A stretch of 64,000 nucleotides of DNA, taken from positions 124,001 through 188,000 of the forward strand of contig NZ_QRAN01000007.1 of NCBI RefSeq assembly GCF_003457605.1, read 5' to 3'. Below the pieces are notes generated by a model. That model did no database searches. It worked only from the letters and a program-made list of their open reading frames with translations, and was not told the origin of the DNA. This DNA is from Seongchinamella sediminis (GTDB taxonomy: Bacteria > Pseudomonadota > Gammaproteobacteria > Pseudomonadales > Halieaceae). Of the stretch, positions 29,287 to 37,939 are shown piece by piece. A program made the translations under genes and the position numbers. Numbering within the stretch: the stretch's first letter is position 1; each line of letters opens with the position of its first letter.

Positions 29287-29823
29287 CTAGCGCGCCAGGC
29301 GGGTGATGGTCGCGCCGGCGAGGCTGAGGTTGGCCATCAGGCCCTCGTTGGTCAGCACGAAAGCGACGATTTCCTCTCCCGTCGCGCCGCTCGCCAGCTC
29401 CCCCAGGGACCCGGGGGTGATAATCGACACATTGGCGTCGACCCCGACCTTGAACCCGCGCTGGCGGCGGAAGGCCTGCAGCGACCGTTCGCTCAGGAAC
29501 ACGATGATCTCGGACTTGAACTCGACCCCGAGCTGGAGGCCGAAAGAGGCGCCGGCGGTGGCATAGTAACCGTCGGGTTGGCCGTCGATCAGCAGCACCC
29601 CCTCGCCGTACTGGCCGCCGGCGCCGAAGCCCACCTTGACGATATCCGGAAATACCAGCACCCCGGCGGCATCAGTCAGCAGCTGCCGGCTGACCCCGGC
29701 CTGCTGCTGCAGGTGGGCAAGGGCCTGCTGGCTTTTGGCCTGAATCTCTGCCACCGTCTCCGCAGGCGCGGCCGGCGACAGCAGGGCCAGGGCAATACCC
29801 AGCAGGCGGGCAATCAGCAGCAT
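29287..29823 (-). CDS. Exported YSC84/SYLF-domain protein
   Basis: The 178-residue protein has a cleavable signal peptide (about 1-21, ending SPAAPA). A SYLF/Ysc84 domain follows, with [57 protein letters not shown] and the ending [22 protein letters not shown] domains bind phosphoinositides in eukaryotes; bacterial members are exported and of unknown role. It starts 15 bases after the SDR gene stops, so the two are probably co-transcribed. Confidence 0.85.
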   Translation of the reverse strand: MLLIARLLGIALALLSPAAPAETVAEIQAKSQQALAHLQQQAGVSRQLLTDAAGVLVFPDIVKVGFGAGGQYGEGVLLIDGQPDGYYATAGASFGLQLGVEFKSEIIVFLSERSLQAFRRQRGFKVGVDANVSIITPGSLGELASGATGEEIVAFVLTNEGLMANLSLAGATITRLAR

Positions 29824-29838
29824 ACGGCGCCTCTCCTG

Positions 29839-30783
29839 CTACAACTTGAACTGTTCGCCCAGCAGCGACTCTGACAGCTGCCACAGCTGCTCGGCCTGGG
29901 CCGGATCCAGGGCATAGTCCTCGACGCCACTGTCGCTGCCCGGGGTAGCGGCCTCGGCGATATGGCAGTCCTCCAGGTACAGGCCGCCCTGGCCTTCCAG
30001 CGCCGCGGCGGTGGCGGCCCAGACACTGGTGGCGGATCCCTGCGCCACGGTCTTGAAACCGATATCGGCGATGTCCCTGCCCCTCAGTATCGCCTCCATG
30101 TCAGCGGGCTCCATGTGCCGGCTGAGCTCGGTCATGATCATCCCCGGATGCACCGCGAAGGCGCGCACCCCCCGGTCCCGCAGGCGCTGGTCGAGGCCCA
30201 CGGTAAACAGGGCATTGGCGGTTTTGGACTGGCCGTAAGCGGACCATTTGTCGTAGTCGCGCTGGCGGTAATTGGGGTCATCCAGGTCCAGCGCGGCGAA
30301 CTTGTGGCCGGCGGAGCTGAGGTTGATCACCCGGGCGGGCGCGCCGGCCACCAGCGCCGGCGCCAGCAGGCAGGTGAGCAGGAAGTGGCCCAGGTGGTTG
30401 CTGCCGAACTGCATCTCAAAACCCTGGGCGGTGCGCATCAGCGGGCAGGCCATGACCCCGGCGTTGTTAATCAGCAGATTGATCCGCGGGAATTTTTCGC
30501 CGATCTCCCGGGCGCCGGCGCGCACGCTGTCCAGGTCTGCCAGGTCCAGCAGGGCCGTCTCTATGCGCGCCGCGGGCACCGCTTTGCGCACGCTGGCGAC
30601 TGCCGTATCCAGCTTCGCCGGATTGCGGGCCACCATCATTACCGCGGCTCCGGCGGCGGCGAGTGTGCGCGCGGTTTCCACCCCCAGGCCGGAGGAGGCG
30701 CCAGTGACAACCGCCCGTTTGCCGCTGAGGTCTATGCCCTGGATAACCTCGTCTGTGGTGGTATCGGCACCGAAGGCAGTCAT
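29839..30783 (-). CDS. Short-chain dehydrogenase/reductase
   Basis: This 314-residue classical SDR resembles WW-domain oxidoreductase/retinol-dehydrogenase-like members. The cofactor motif is TGASSGLGVETARTLAAAGA (about 23-42). NNAGVM and the catalytic YGQSKTAN are present. An arginine after the second strand (VARNPAKL) points to NADPH. The substrate is unknown; lipophilic alcohols or ketones are the family norm. It is divergent from the PPOX-type gene. Confidence 0.88.
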   Translation of the reverse strand: MTAFGADTTTDEVIQGIDLSGKRAVVTGASSGLGVETARTLAAAGAAVMMVARNPAKLDTAVASVRKAVPAARIETALLDLADLDSVRAGAREIGEKFPRINLLINNAGVMACPLMRTAQGFEMQFGSNHLGHFLLTCLLAPALVAGAPARVINLSSAGHKFAALDLDDPNYRQRDYDKWSAYGQSKTANALFTVGLDQRLRDRGVRAFAVHPGMIMTELSRHMEPADMEAILRGRDIADIGFKTVAQGSATSVWAATAAALEGQGGLYLEDCHIAEAATPGSDSGVEDYALDPAQAEQLWQLSESLLGEQFKL

Positions 30784-30880
30784 GGTGGATCTCCTTTTGG
30801 GTGGCCCGCTGTTGTGAGCCCGGGGCTAAGCCGCTTTAATGGCCGTAGCGGCACAATCATTACGGAGCACAGCATCAACC

Positions 30881-31264
30881 ATGAAGGCACATCAAATCAA
30901 GGAGTTCGAGGCCGGCGACTACATGAGCCTTGCCACCCGCAAGAAGTCGGGGCAGTGGGTTGAGACCCCCGTCTGGTTCGCGCCACTGGCCGGCAGTTAC
31001 TATGTGTTCTCCGCCGGCAATGCGGGCAAGGTAAAGCGCCTGCGCAACTTCAGCGCGGCCAGGATCGCCCCTTGCACCGCCACCGGCAGGATCACCGGCG
31101 AGGCATTCGAGGCCGATGCCTTCCTGCTGACCGGGGATGATGAGGCCACGGCGCTCAAGGCCCTGCACCGCAAATACGGCCTGAAGATGAAGATCGCCGA
31201 TTTCTTTTCCACCCTGACAGGTAAAAAGCACCGGCGCAGCTATATCCGGGTGGATCCGCGCTGA
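30881..31264 (+). CDS. PPOX-class flavin/F420-type oxidoreductase
   Basis: The 127-residue split-barrel protein has the start EFEAGDYMSLATRKKSGQWVETPVWFAP, then YYVFSAGNAGKVKRLRN and RIAPCTATGRITGE, as in PPOX-class F420-dependent enzymes of the pyridoxamine-phosphate-oxidase fold. The cofactor is not certain: similar small proteins bind FMN, F420 or haem. The ATG at 30881 opens the conserved region; a start at 30839 would add 14 unconserved residues. It lies downstream of the inverted repeat GCCGCT/AGCGGC in the divergent spacer. Confidence 0.75.
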   Translation: MKAHQIKEFEAGDYMSLATRKKSGQWVETPVWFAPLAGSYYVFSAGNAGKVKRLRNFSAARIAPCTATGRITGEAFEADAFLLTGDDEATALKALHRKYGLKMKIADFFSTLTGKKHRRSYIRVDPR

Positions 31265-31273
31265 GCCCCTGGC

Positions 31274-32479
31274 TCACGGCGCCGCTGCCATGGTCCGGCT
31301 GATGGCCTCGTACTCGGCGCGGTAGAGCGCCTGCTCCCGGTACAGGCCGGCCTTGTTGATAGCCTTGTCGATATAGCGCAGGGCCGCCCGCGGCTGGCCC
31401 AGCTGGCGATAAATCAGCCCCGTGGAGTACAGCAGCCTGGCGTCGCCGGGCTCCAGGTCCAGGGCATCCTGGTAGTGCGCCCTGGCAGTCCGCCAGTCCC
31501 CCTCCTCCGCCGCCTGGTCACCCAGCCAGGCGTGGTAGTAGGGGTTGCTGTCCCGGTAGCTGTCTACCCGGGCCAGCCAGTAGGCATGCTCCTCCTCGCG
31601 TCCCAGTAGCTGGTACAGGACCATCAGGTTATTCATCGCCGAACGTTCCCAGGGGTCTAGGTCCAGGGCCTGCAGGTAGGCGGTTTCCGCGGCCTCGTAC
31701 TGCTCCGTGCGCCGGTACACCACCCCCAGGTTGACCCACAGGTGGGCCATGTGCGGGCTCAACTGCAGGGCGCGAACCTGGTGCAGCCAGGCCTGGTCCA
31801 GCTGCTCCCGGGCGAGCGCATTCATGGCGATATTGTTGTGGTGCAGGGCCTGGGCGTCGCCTTCGCCCAATTGCCGGGAGCCGGCGATATCCCGGGCGGG
31901 CAATGGGTCCAGGTCGACCATGAACTGCTCCCGGGGACTCAGGTGCACCACCGCGTTGACATGCAGGCGAACCGCCACCCGCTCGCCCATGCGGGTCCAG
32001 CTGGGCCTGACATCGACCCACTGGTAATGGGCGTCGAGACCGGCCTCCCGGGCCAGGGCCACGAACAGGTTGGCATAGGAGAGGCAGTTGGCCGACTGGC
32101 GGTGAAACACCTCCCGGGCCGTGCCCCCGGCGAAGGGATCGTATTCGACCCCCAGGGTGGCCGCACCGCTGATCGCGCGGTGCAGGGAGTGCAGGCGCTG
32201 GCGGCGGGAGTCTATGCCTCCGGCATAGGTAGCGACAAACCGGCGCATGTCAGCGTCCAGGGCCAGCAGGTCCGGCGTTGGCACGCGACGGGCTATATCG
32301 GCCGCCGTGAGCTCTTCGCCCTGGTAGGAAAAGGCCGGCATGGTGGCGAGGGTTGCAAGCGCGGGACTGTTACTGGCGCAGCCAGCGCACAGCAGGGACA
32401 GCAGCAGGCAAAGGCCGCTCCACAGGCCCCGCCCGGGGGCCGCGGCATGTGTACACGCAGCTGTAAGTTGCTGGGCCAT
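31274..32479 (-). CDS. Transglutaminase-like TPR lipoprotein
   Basis: The 401-residue lipoprotein has a long n-region and a lipobox ending LLCAGC (lipidated Cys34). A transglutaminase-like domain (about 110-215) carries the cysteine in QSANCLSYANLFVALAREAGLDAHYQWVDV. At least four TPR motifs follow (about 230-390), for example MAHLWVNLGVVYRRTEQYEAAETAYLQALDLDPW. The combination suggests a periplasmic scaffold or a cysteine peptidase-like enzyme; I cannot assign a substrate. It is convergent with the PPOX-type gene. Confidence 0.8.
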   Translation of the reverse strand: MAQQLTAACTHAAAPGRGLWSGLCLLLSLLCAGCASNSPALATLATMPAFSYQGEELTAADIARRVPTPDLLALDADMRRFVATYAGGIDSRRQRLHSLHRAISGAATLGVEYDPFAGGTAREVFHRQSANCLSYANLFVALAREAGLDAHYQWVDVRPSWTRMGERVAVRLHVNAVVHLSPREQFMVDLDPLPARDIAGSRQLGEGDAQALHHNNIAMNALAREQLDQAWLHQVRALQLSPHMAHLWVNLGVVYRRTEQYEAAETAYLQALDLDPWERSAMNNLMVLYQLLGREEEHAYWLARVDSYRDSNPYYHAWLGDQAAEEGDWRTARAHYQDALDLEPGDARLLYSTGLIYRQLGQPRAALRYIDKAINKAGLYREQALYRAEYEAISRTMAAAP

Positions 32480-32544
32480 GGCCTGCCTCCGGGGTCAGTA
32501 TAACCCGGAATGGGCCCGGCCATGGCATGCCGCCCCGGCTCAGC

Positions 32545-33198
32545 TCAGGCGGCGGTATGCAGGCCGCATTCGCGGCCGTCGTGAACCTTGGTGGGGTCGA
32601 AGTAGTGCCGGCAGGTGGGCAGCTCATACTGCTCCATGTAGTCCTCAACCTCATCCTCTGACCAGTTGAAGATGGGGGCCACCTTGATGATGCCCCGCTG
32701 GTCCATGGAGACGATATCCAGCGACTGGCGATGCTCGGTCTCTTCCTTGCGAATGCCGGTCAGCCAGATCTCGGGCTTGAAGTCCGCCAGCGCCCGGGCA
32801 AAGGGCTCCAGCTTCACCTGGCGGGTAAACTCCTGGTGGCGTTCTTCCTCGTCCACGGTGGGCACACCGCCCATGATCGCGTTGCGCCGTTCAGAGGTCA
32901 TCAGCGGGGAGTACACGTGGATGTTGAGTTCCAGGTCGCGGATCAGGCGCTCGGCGACGACATAGGTATCGCGCAGGTTGTAGCCGGTATCCACCCAGAT
33001 AGTGGGCAGGTTCCTGTCCACCTGGCTCACCAGGTGCAGCATCACCGCCGCATTCCTGCCCATGCTGGTAGTGGCAATGGTTTGCGCCTGCAACGACAGG
33101 GCCCAGCGCACGATCTCTGCCGCGCTGGCGTCGCGCAGGGACTCGTTCACACTGTCCAGATCCAGATCCAGCACTGACACGGTTCTCATCATGTTCAT
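32545..33198 (-). CDS. cysH: Phosphoadenosine phosphosulfate reductase
   Basis: CysH reduces PAPS to sulfite with thioredoxin in sulfate assimilation. The 217-residue protein has the nucleotide-binding stretch TTSMGRNAAVMLHLVSQV, WVDTGYNLRDTYVVAERL and LTGIRKEETEHRQSL. The catalytic cysteine is in ECGLH at the C terminus. The CCxxC iron-sulfur motif of plant-type APS reductases is absent, which supports PAPS use. Other cys genes are not in this window. Paired direct repeats lie upstream at 33253-33284. Confidence 0.93.
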   Translation of the reverse strand: MNMMRTVSVLDLDLDSVNESLRDASAAEIVRWALSLQAQTIATTSMGRNAAVMLHLVSQVDRNLPTIWVDTGYNLRDTYVVAERLIRDLELNIHVYSPLMTSERRNAIMGGVPTVDEEERHQEFTRQVKLEPFARALADFKPEIWLTGIRKEETEHRQSLDIVSMDQRGIIKVAPIFNWSEDEVEDYMEQYELPTCRHYFDPTKVHDGRECGLHTAA

Positions 33199-33252
33199 CG
33201 GAACCGAACTTTAATGAATCAAAACCCGGTTTACAAATAACTGAAGCTTATA

Positions 33253-33284
33253 TGGATATTCCCCTGAATGGATATTCCGCTGAA
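33253..33284. promoter_or_regulatory. Tandem 16-bp direct repeat upstream of cysH
   Basis: TGGATATTCCCCTGAA (33253-33268) is followed immediately by TGGATATTCCGCTGAA, with one mismatch. It sits 55-86 bases upstream of the cysH start, between it and the parA stop, a suitable place for an activator such as CysB. The assignment to CysB is a guess. Confidence 0.5.
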
Positions 33285-33301
33285 CCCCCACTGCCACCGG
33301 T

Positions 33302-34099
33302 TCAGGCGGCTTTCGACAGGGTCTTCTCCAGCTCCGCGTGCAGGTCCAGGAACTGCTGGGTGAGCTTGTGGCTCGGGGCGAGGTCGATCAGCGGCCGGTG
33401 TTCGCGATGGGATTCCTTCATTTTCACCGAGGTGTTCAGGTAGGTATCGAACACCGGGTAGCCTTCTTCCTCCAGTTCGGCCACCAGTTCCCCGGGCAGG
33501 CGCGCCTGGGAATTGAACTGGTTGATGACAATACCCTCGACTTCCAGCTCGGGGTTGTGGTCTTCCTGCAGTTCCCCCAGGTTGTCCATCAGCGAGTACA
33601 GGCTCTGGCGGGCGAAGCTGTCACAATCGAAGGGAACCAGCACGGAATCGGCGGCGATCAGCGCCGATTTGGAGTAAAAATTGAAGTTTGGCGGCGTGTC
33701 GATGTAGATCCGGTCGTACTCGCCATCGAGCTTTGCCAGGGCATCGCGCAGCTTGTAGATCTTGTAGCGGGATTCCAGCTCTTTTTCCATGGTAGCCAGC
33801 ACCGGGCTGGACGGCATCAGGTAGAGATTCTCGTAGGGGGTCTCCCAGACGAAGGAATCCGGGTTTTTCTGCATCCGCCGGGAGCCGACGGTCTGCTTGA
33901 ACAGCCCCGCCACGCCCTGGGCCTCGGCGGGAAAGGCCTCGGCATCGATTTCACCCACCAGGTAATGGGTGGTGTTGCCCTGTACATCCAGGTCGATGAC
34001 CAGCGTTCGATAGCCCATCGTGGCGCCGATGGCCGCAAGGTTACAGGTAATGCTGGTCTTGCCGACCCCGCCTTTCTGGTTGAATACAACACGTTTCAT
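33302..34099 (-). CDS. Orphan ParA-family ATPase
   Basis: The 265-residue deviant-Walker ATPase begins MKRVVFNQKGGVGKTSITCNLA, with the signature lysine of ParA/MinD proteins. VIDLDVQGNTTHYL (switch I) and YDRIYIDTPPNFNFYSKSALIAADSVLVPFDCDSFA follow. No parB-like gene or parS-like palindrome is adjacent, so it is not obviously a chromosome segregation pair. Orphan ParAs often position chemotaxis, carboxysome or conjugation complexes. The ATG at 34099 starts at the conserved strand; a frame open to 34153 is not used. Confidence 0.85.
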   Translation of the reverse strand: MKRVVFNQKGGVGKTSITCNLAAIGATMGYRTLVIDLDVQGNTTHYLVGEIDAEAFPAEAQGVAGLFKQTVGSRRMQKNPDSFVWETPYENLYLMPSSPVLATMEKELESRYKIYKLRDALAKLDGEYDRIYIDTPPNFNFYSKSALIAADSVLVPFDCDSFARQSLYSLMDNLGELQEDHNPELEVEGIVINQFNSQARLPGELVAELEEEGYPVFDTYLNTSVKMKESHREHRPLIDLAPSHKLTQQFLDLHAELEKTLSKAA

Positions 34100-34211
34100 A
34101 GCTTCAGGAACCGCCCGGATGGTGACTGGAAGGGGAACTGCCAGTGTAATCAATCACCCATTTCAATGTAAGCGCCCGGGGCGAAATTTCTGCCCGGATT
34201 GGGCGCCGCGC

Positions 34212-35375
34212 CTAGCCGGCAAAGACCCGCCGGTACAGGCCGACGATATCCGCCGCCTCCGGTATGCGCGGGTTATTGGCCGGCGACCCCGAGGCCAGGG
34301 CCTGTTCCGCCATCAGCGGCAATGCCTCCTCCCACTGGGCCGGATCGATGCCGTAATCACCGGGCGAGGGCACAGCCAGGTCGGCACTGAGCTGGCGCAG
34401 CCCTGCCAGCAGTTTGTCGACGGCCACAGTGTCGGCATCCCGGTCATCGGCCAGGCCCATCGCGCGGGCGGCATGGGCGTAGCGCCCGGGCGCGGCAGAA
34501 GCCGACCAGGCCGTGACCTCTGGCAGCAACATCGCATTACTGAGCCCGTGGGGGACGTGAAACAGCCCGCCAATGGGGCGGCTCATGCCATGGATCAGCG
34601 TCACCGAGGCGTTGGAGAAGGCGATGCCGCCCTGGGTCGCCGCCAGCATCATCGCCTCGCGGGCGCCGCGATGCTCGGGCTCGGCACAGGCGGTGCGGAT
34701 ATTGCGAAATATGGTGGCCATGGCATCCAGTGCGATGCCATCGGTGAAGGCATTGGCCCGGCGGCTGACATAGGCCTCCAGGGCGTGGCACAGGCTGTCG
34801 ATGCCGGTATCGGCGGTGAGCCGGTAGGGCATGGTCAGGGTCAGCTCATAATCCACCAGCGCCGCCATCGGCATGAAACCCAGGCCCATGCAGAGCATTT
34901 TCTCGCTGGTTTCCGAGTCGGTAATGACCGCCGCCCGGGTGGCTTCGGAGCCGGTGCCGGCGGTGGTGGGGATGGCAATGACCGGCAGGCCGGTATCGAT
35001 CTGCTGCGGCACCTTGTACTGGCGCATGGGGCCGTCACGGCCGGCCATCACCGCCATGGCCTTGGCGGTGTCGATGGAACTGCCGCCGCCGAGGGCAACC
35101 AGGCAATCAAAGGGCTCCCGGGCCAGCGCCGCCAGCCCCTGGGCAACGCTGTCCGTGGTCGGGTCGGGGACACAGTCGGCAAACAGGCCGCAGGAATAGC
35201 CGCCCTCGGCCAGGCACCCGATTACCCGGTCGGCATAACCGCACTGCTGCATGAACGGATCGGTCACCAGCAGCGGGCGCGACAGCCCCAGCTGCGCCAG
35301 GATCGCCGGCAACTCGTCGCTGGCGCCGCCGCCCACCCGCAGGATACGCGGCAAATTGATATTCGCTGTCATCAC
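34212..35375 (-). CDS. Iron-containing alcohol dehydrogenase
   Basis: This is a 387-residue group III (Fe-ADH) dehydrogenase. The NAD(P)-binding loop is ALGGGSSIDTAKAMAV. Metal ligands lie in DTGIDSLCHALEAYVS and in LIHGMSRPIGGLFHVPHGLSNAMLLPEV, with the later conserved histidine substituted as in many relatives. The substrate could be a primary alcohol, a diol or a hydroxy acid. The gene overlaps the stop of the FKBP gene by four bases (ATGA), so they form an operon. Confidence 0.88.
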   Translation of the reverse strand: MMTANINLPRILRVGGGASDELPAILAQLGLSRPLLVTDPFMQQCGYADRVIGCLAEGGYSCGLFADCVPDPTTDSVAQGLAALAREPFDCLVALGGGSSIDTAKAMAVMAGRDGPMRQYKVPQQIDTGLPVIAIPTTAGTGSEATRAAVITDSETSEKMLCMGLGFMPMAALVDYELTLTMPYRLTADTGIDSLCHALEAYVSRRANAFTDGIALDAMATIFRNIRTACAEPEHRGAREAMMLAATQGGIAFSNASVTLIHGMSRPIGGLFHVPHGLSNAMLLPEVTAWSASAAPGRYAHAARAMGLADDRDADTVAVDKLLAGLRQLSADLAVPSPGDYGIDPAQWEEALPLMAEQALASGSPANNPRIPEAADIVGLYRRVFAG

Positions 35376-36016
35376 GGCCCCGCCTGGTCTTTAATCGCTA
35401 TGAGGTGGATATCGAACACCAGCGCCGTGTTGGGCGGGATGGCGTCACCGGCGCCCTGCTCACCATAGGCGAGTTGCGGCGGGCAGGCGATGCGCCATTT
35501 GTCCCCCACGGACATCATCTGCAGGGCTTCCGTCCAGCCGGGAATAACCTGGTTGACGCCGAATTCGGCGGGTTCGCCGCGATCCACCGAACTGTCGAAC
35601 ACCCTGCCGTCGACAAAGGTGCCATGGTAGTGGGTAAGCACCGTCGAGGCCGGCCCCGGAGACTCGCCGCTGCCGCGCGCCAGCACCTCGTACTGGAGCC
35701 CGCTGTCGGTGACGGTGACCTCCTCGCGCTGGGCATTGGCCTGCATGAACTGCCCGGCCAGCGCCTGGCGCTTGCTGGCCAGTTCCGCGGCGAGCGCCTG
35801 CTGCCGCTCCTGGACCACCTGGTAACTGGGGTTGAGCTCGGCGTCGCTGAGCTGCGCCCGCCGGTGCTCAAACCAGTGGCGCATGCCGGCGATCACCGCA
35901 TCCAGGTCCAGTCCATCAAAGGCATTACGACGCAGCTGGTCGCCAAATTGCAGGCCAAAGCCGTAACTGACCTTCTGCTCGTCGGTGGCCAATTCCACTT
36001 CCGGAAGTCGTGTCAT
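35372..36016 (-). CDS. FKBP-type peptidyl-prolyl isomerase (FklB-like)
   Basis: The 214-residue protein has an N-terminal helical dimerisation region (about 1-105: KVSYGFGLQFGDQLRRNAFDGLDLDAVIAGM) and a C-terminal FKBP domain. The domain contains LTHYHGTFVDGRVFDSS, VIPGWTEALQMMSVGDKWRIACPPQLAYGEQGAG and ALVFDIHLI. No signal peptide is seen, so it resembles cytoplasmic FklB rather than periplasmic FkpA or Mip. It is the first gene of a two-gene unit with the Fe-ADH. Confidence 0.9.
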   Translation of the reverse strand: MTRLPEVELATDEQKVSYGFGLQFGDQLRRNAFDGLDLDAVIAGMRHWFEHRRAQLSDAELNPSYQVVQERQQALAAELASKRQALAGQFMQANAQREEVTVTDSGLQYEVLARGSGESPGPASTVLTHYHGTFVDGRVFDSSVDRGEPAEFGVNQVIPGWTEALQMMSVGDKWRIACPPQLAYGEQGAGDAIPPNTALVFDIHLIAIKDQAGP

Positions 36017-36089
36017 GGGAAATATCCACTATGCTGGTGAGAAATGCCGCAAACCTTAGCACACTCCATAGCAACAGGAGGAGCCCGCC

Positions 36090-36680
36090 ATGCACCCCGG
36101 TATTGAGGAGATACACCAGTTCTGGTTTGGCCCCCTGGATGAGCAGGGCATGTGCGCGGCCGACCGGCATGCCCTGTGGTTCAAGGCCAGTGCCAGCAAC
36201 GACCGGCGCTGCCGCGAGTGCTTCGGGCCCCTGGTGGACGCGGCCCTGGACGGCGATTTTGCGGACTGGCCCGGCAGCGACGCGGGCCTGATCGCCCTGG
36301 TCCTGCTGCTGGACCAGTTCCCCCGCAATATCTACCGCGGCACACCCCGGGCCTTCGCCGGCGATGATCGTGCCCTGGGCCTGGCCCAGCACTGTATCGC
36401 CCACGGCCATCACCAGCGCCTCCCCGCCATCCACCAGGTCTTCCTGTTCATGCCGCTTGAGCACTGTGAAGACCTGGATACGCAAAACGAGTGCGTGGAA
36501 CTGTTTACCCAGCTGCTCGAAATTACCGGGCTAAAGCAGGTAGCCAACTTCCGCCGCTATGCGCTTGCCCACCGCGAGGTGATCGAACGCTTCGGCCGCT
36601 TCCCCCACCGCAACCGCATCCTCGGCCGGGAATCCACCGCCGCGGAGCTGGATCACCTGAAAAAACACGGAGGATTCTGA
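36090..36680 (+). CDS. DUF924 family protein
   Basis: The 196-residue all-helical protein has the family hallmarks FWFGPLDEQG, LVLLLDQFPRNIYRGTPRAFAGD, FLFMPLEHCEDLDTQ and FGRFPHRNRILGRESTAAE. Function is unknown; the fold is TPR-like. The ATG follows AGGAGGAGC. Its TGA overlaps the ATG of the next gene (TGATG), so the two are translationally coupled. Confidence 0.9.
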   Translation: MHPGIEEIHQFWFGPLDEQGMCAADRHALWFKASASNDRRCRECFGPLVDAALDGDFADWPGSDAGLIALVLLLDQFPRNIYRGTPRAFAGDDRALGLAQHCIAHGHHQRLPAIHQVFLFMPLEHCEDLDTQNECVELFTQLLEITGLKQVANFRRYALAHREVIERFGRFPHRNRILGRESTAAELDHLKKHGGF

Positions 36681-37198
36681 TGCGTTCATTCGTACTTTGG
36701 TTTTGTCTGCTGCCGCTTGCGGCCTTTGGCCAGCAGCAAGGCTTCGACTGCAACAATTCAGCCCCCCACCGGCAGTTCGATTTCTGGCTGGGTGAGTGGG
36801 CAGTTCACAACGGCGCTGGTGAGCTCGGCGGCCACAACCGCATTACCGCGGTGCAACAGGGCTGCGTGCTGGAAGAGCAATGGCGCAGCGTGCGCGGCGG
36901 CACCGGCCAGAGCCTTAACTACTACGATCCGGGTGGCGGCCAGTGGCGCCAGCTGTGGCTGGATGCCGGCGCCAGCATTATCGACATTCGCGGCGGCCTG
37001 GAAGATGGCAGCATGGTGCTGGAGGGCAGCATCTACTATCTGGCCTCAGGCAGCCAGAAACCCTTCCGCGGCACCTGGACGCCACTGGCGGACGGCCGGG
37101 TGCGGCAGTTTTTCCAGGAGCAGGATGACGACGGCAACTGGCAGACCTGGTTTGAGGGCTTTTACACCCGCCGCGGGCAGGATGACGACGGCAACTAG
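36680..37198 (+). CDS. Exported hypothetical protein truncated by a duplicated stop
   Basis: The 172-residue product has a signal peptide (MRSFVLWFCLLPLAAFG). A single domain follows, with HRQFDFWLGEWAVHNGAGE, VLEEQWRSVRGGTGQSLNYYD and FRGTWTPLADGRVRQFFQEQ, as in small exported beta-barrel proteins of the DUF1579 kind (weak match). The 3' end carries a 57-bp tandem duplication (37121-37234) in which TGG in the second copy has become TAG. Reading past that stop gives QTWFEGFYSRREQAE before a second TAG at 37244. GGAGG precedes the ATG. Confidence 0.75.
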   Translation: MRSFVLWFCLLPLAAFGQQQGFDCNNSAPHRQFDFWLGEWAVHNGAGELGGHNRITAVQQGCVLEEQWRSVRGGTGQSLNYYDPGGGQWRQLWLDAGASIIDIRGGLEDGSMVLEGSIYYLASGSQKPFRGTWTPLADGRVRQFFQEQDDDGNWQTWFEGFYTRRGQDDDGN

Positions 37199-37234
37199 CA
37201 GACCTGGTTTGAGGGTTTTTACAGCCGCCGCGAG
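37121..37234 (+). repeat. 57-bp tandem duplication at the gene's 3' end
   Basis: 37121-37177 and 37178-37234 are near-identical, beginning CAGGATGACGACGGCAACT in both. The unit is 19 codons, so frame is kept. Copy two contains TAG at 37196-37198 where copy one has TGG. Confidence 0.95.
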
Positions 37235-37255
37235 CAGGCTGAGTAGGGCCGCTTT

Positions 37256-37840
37256 TCAGTCCTTGCCCTGGGACACTGACCAGAAGTCGTAACGGCCCTC
37301 GGTCATTTCCGCCTGCCAGACATCGAAGCGGCCACTGGCCAGGTCGGCATAGGCCTGCTCGATGGAGTCATTGACCTGGGGATACGCCAGTTTGTCCCAG
37401 GGGCACTCGGCCCGGGAGAAGAAACCGCAGTCCATGGATTCCGGCCCGGGCAGGTAGAAGTCGGTATCCACGCGGGCGCGAAACGCCACGTACACCTGGT
37501 TGATAAAGGTGATGGTGCCGGTCATGTACAGCTGCAACTGCTCGGGGGGCAGCAGGACGCCGGACTCCTCATGCAGTTCCCGGGCAGCCGCTTCGGCCAG
37601 GGTCTCGCCGCGCTCCATAAAACCACCGGGAATGGCCCAGGCGCCGCGCTGTGGCTCAATGCCGCGCTGCACCCAGAGCAGCCGGTCCTCGTGGGCGACG
37701 AAGGCGGTTACCACGACCATGGGATAATCGTAATCGAGCTGGCCACAGCCGGTGCAGCGCCAGTGATTGCGCGGCTCCCCGGCCACCACGTGCCACTCCA
37801 GCGCCGCGCCGCATTGCGGACAAAATTTGTGCTCTGTCAA
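37256..37840 (-). CDS. Zinc-ribbon Nudix hydrolase
   Basis: The product of about 194 residues has an N-terminal zinc ribbon (FCPQCGAALEWHV and WRCTGCGQLDYDYP) and a Nudix domain. The Nudix box GGFMERGETLAEAAARELHE continues with ESGV and matches the consensus. This layout resembles NudC-like and ADP-ribose pyrophosphatase-like bacterial enzymes; the substrate is unknown. The start is uncertain: I use the TTG at 37840, since an ATG at 37876 would add a hydrophobic, unconserved stretch. Confidence 0.85.
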   Translation of the reverse strand: MTEHKFCPQCGAALEWHVVAGEPRNHWRCTGCGQLDYDYPMVVVTAFVAHEDRLLWVQRGIEPQRGAWAIPGGFMERGETLAEAAARELHEESGVLLPPEQLQLYMTGTITFINQVYVAFRARVDTDFYLPGPESMDCGFFSRAECPWDKLAYPQVNDSIEQAYADLASGRFDVWQAEMTEGRYDFWSVSQGKD

Positions 37841-37939
37841 AGCTGGGCCCTCGCCTTGGTGAAAAAACCATAGCACTTTGCCCTGACAAAAGCATTGACG
37901 CTATGCTGTTGTACCGACAACAGCGCCAGAGATACCAGC

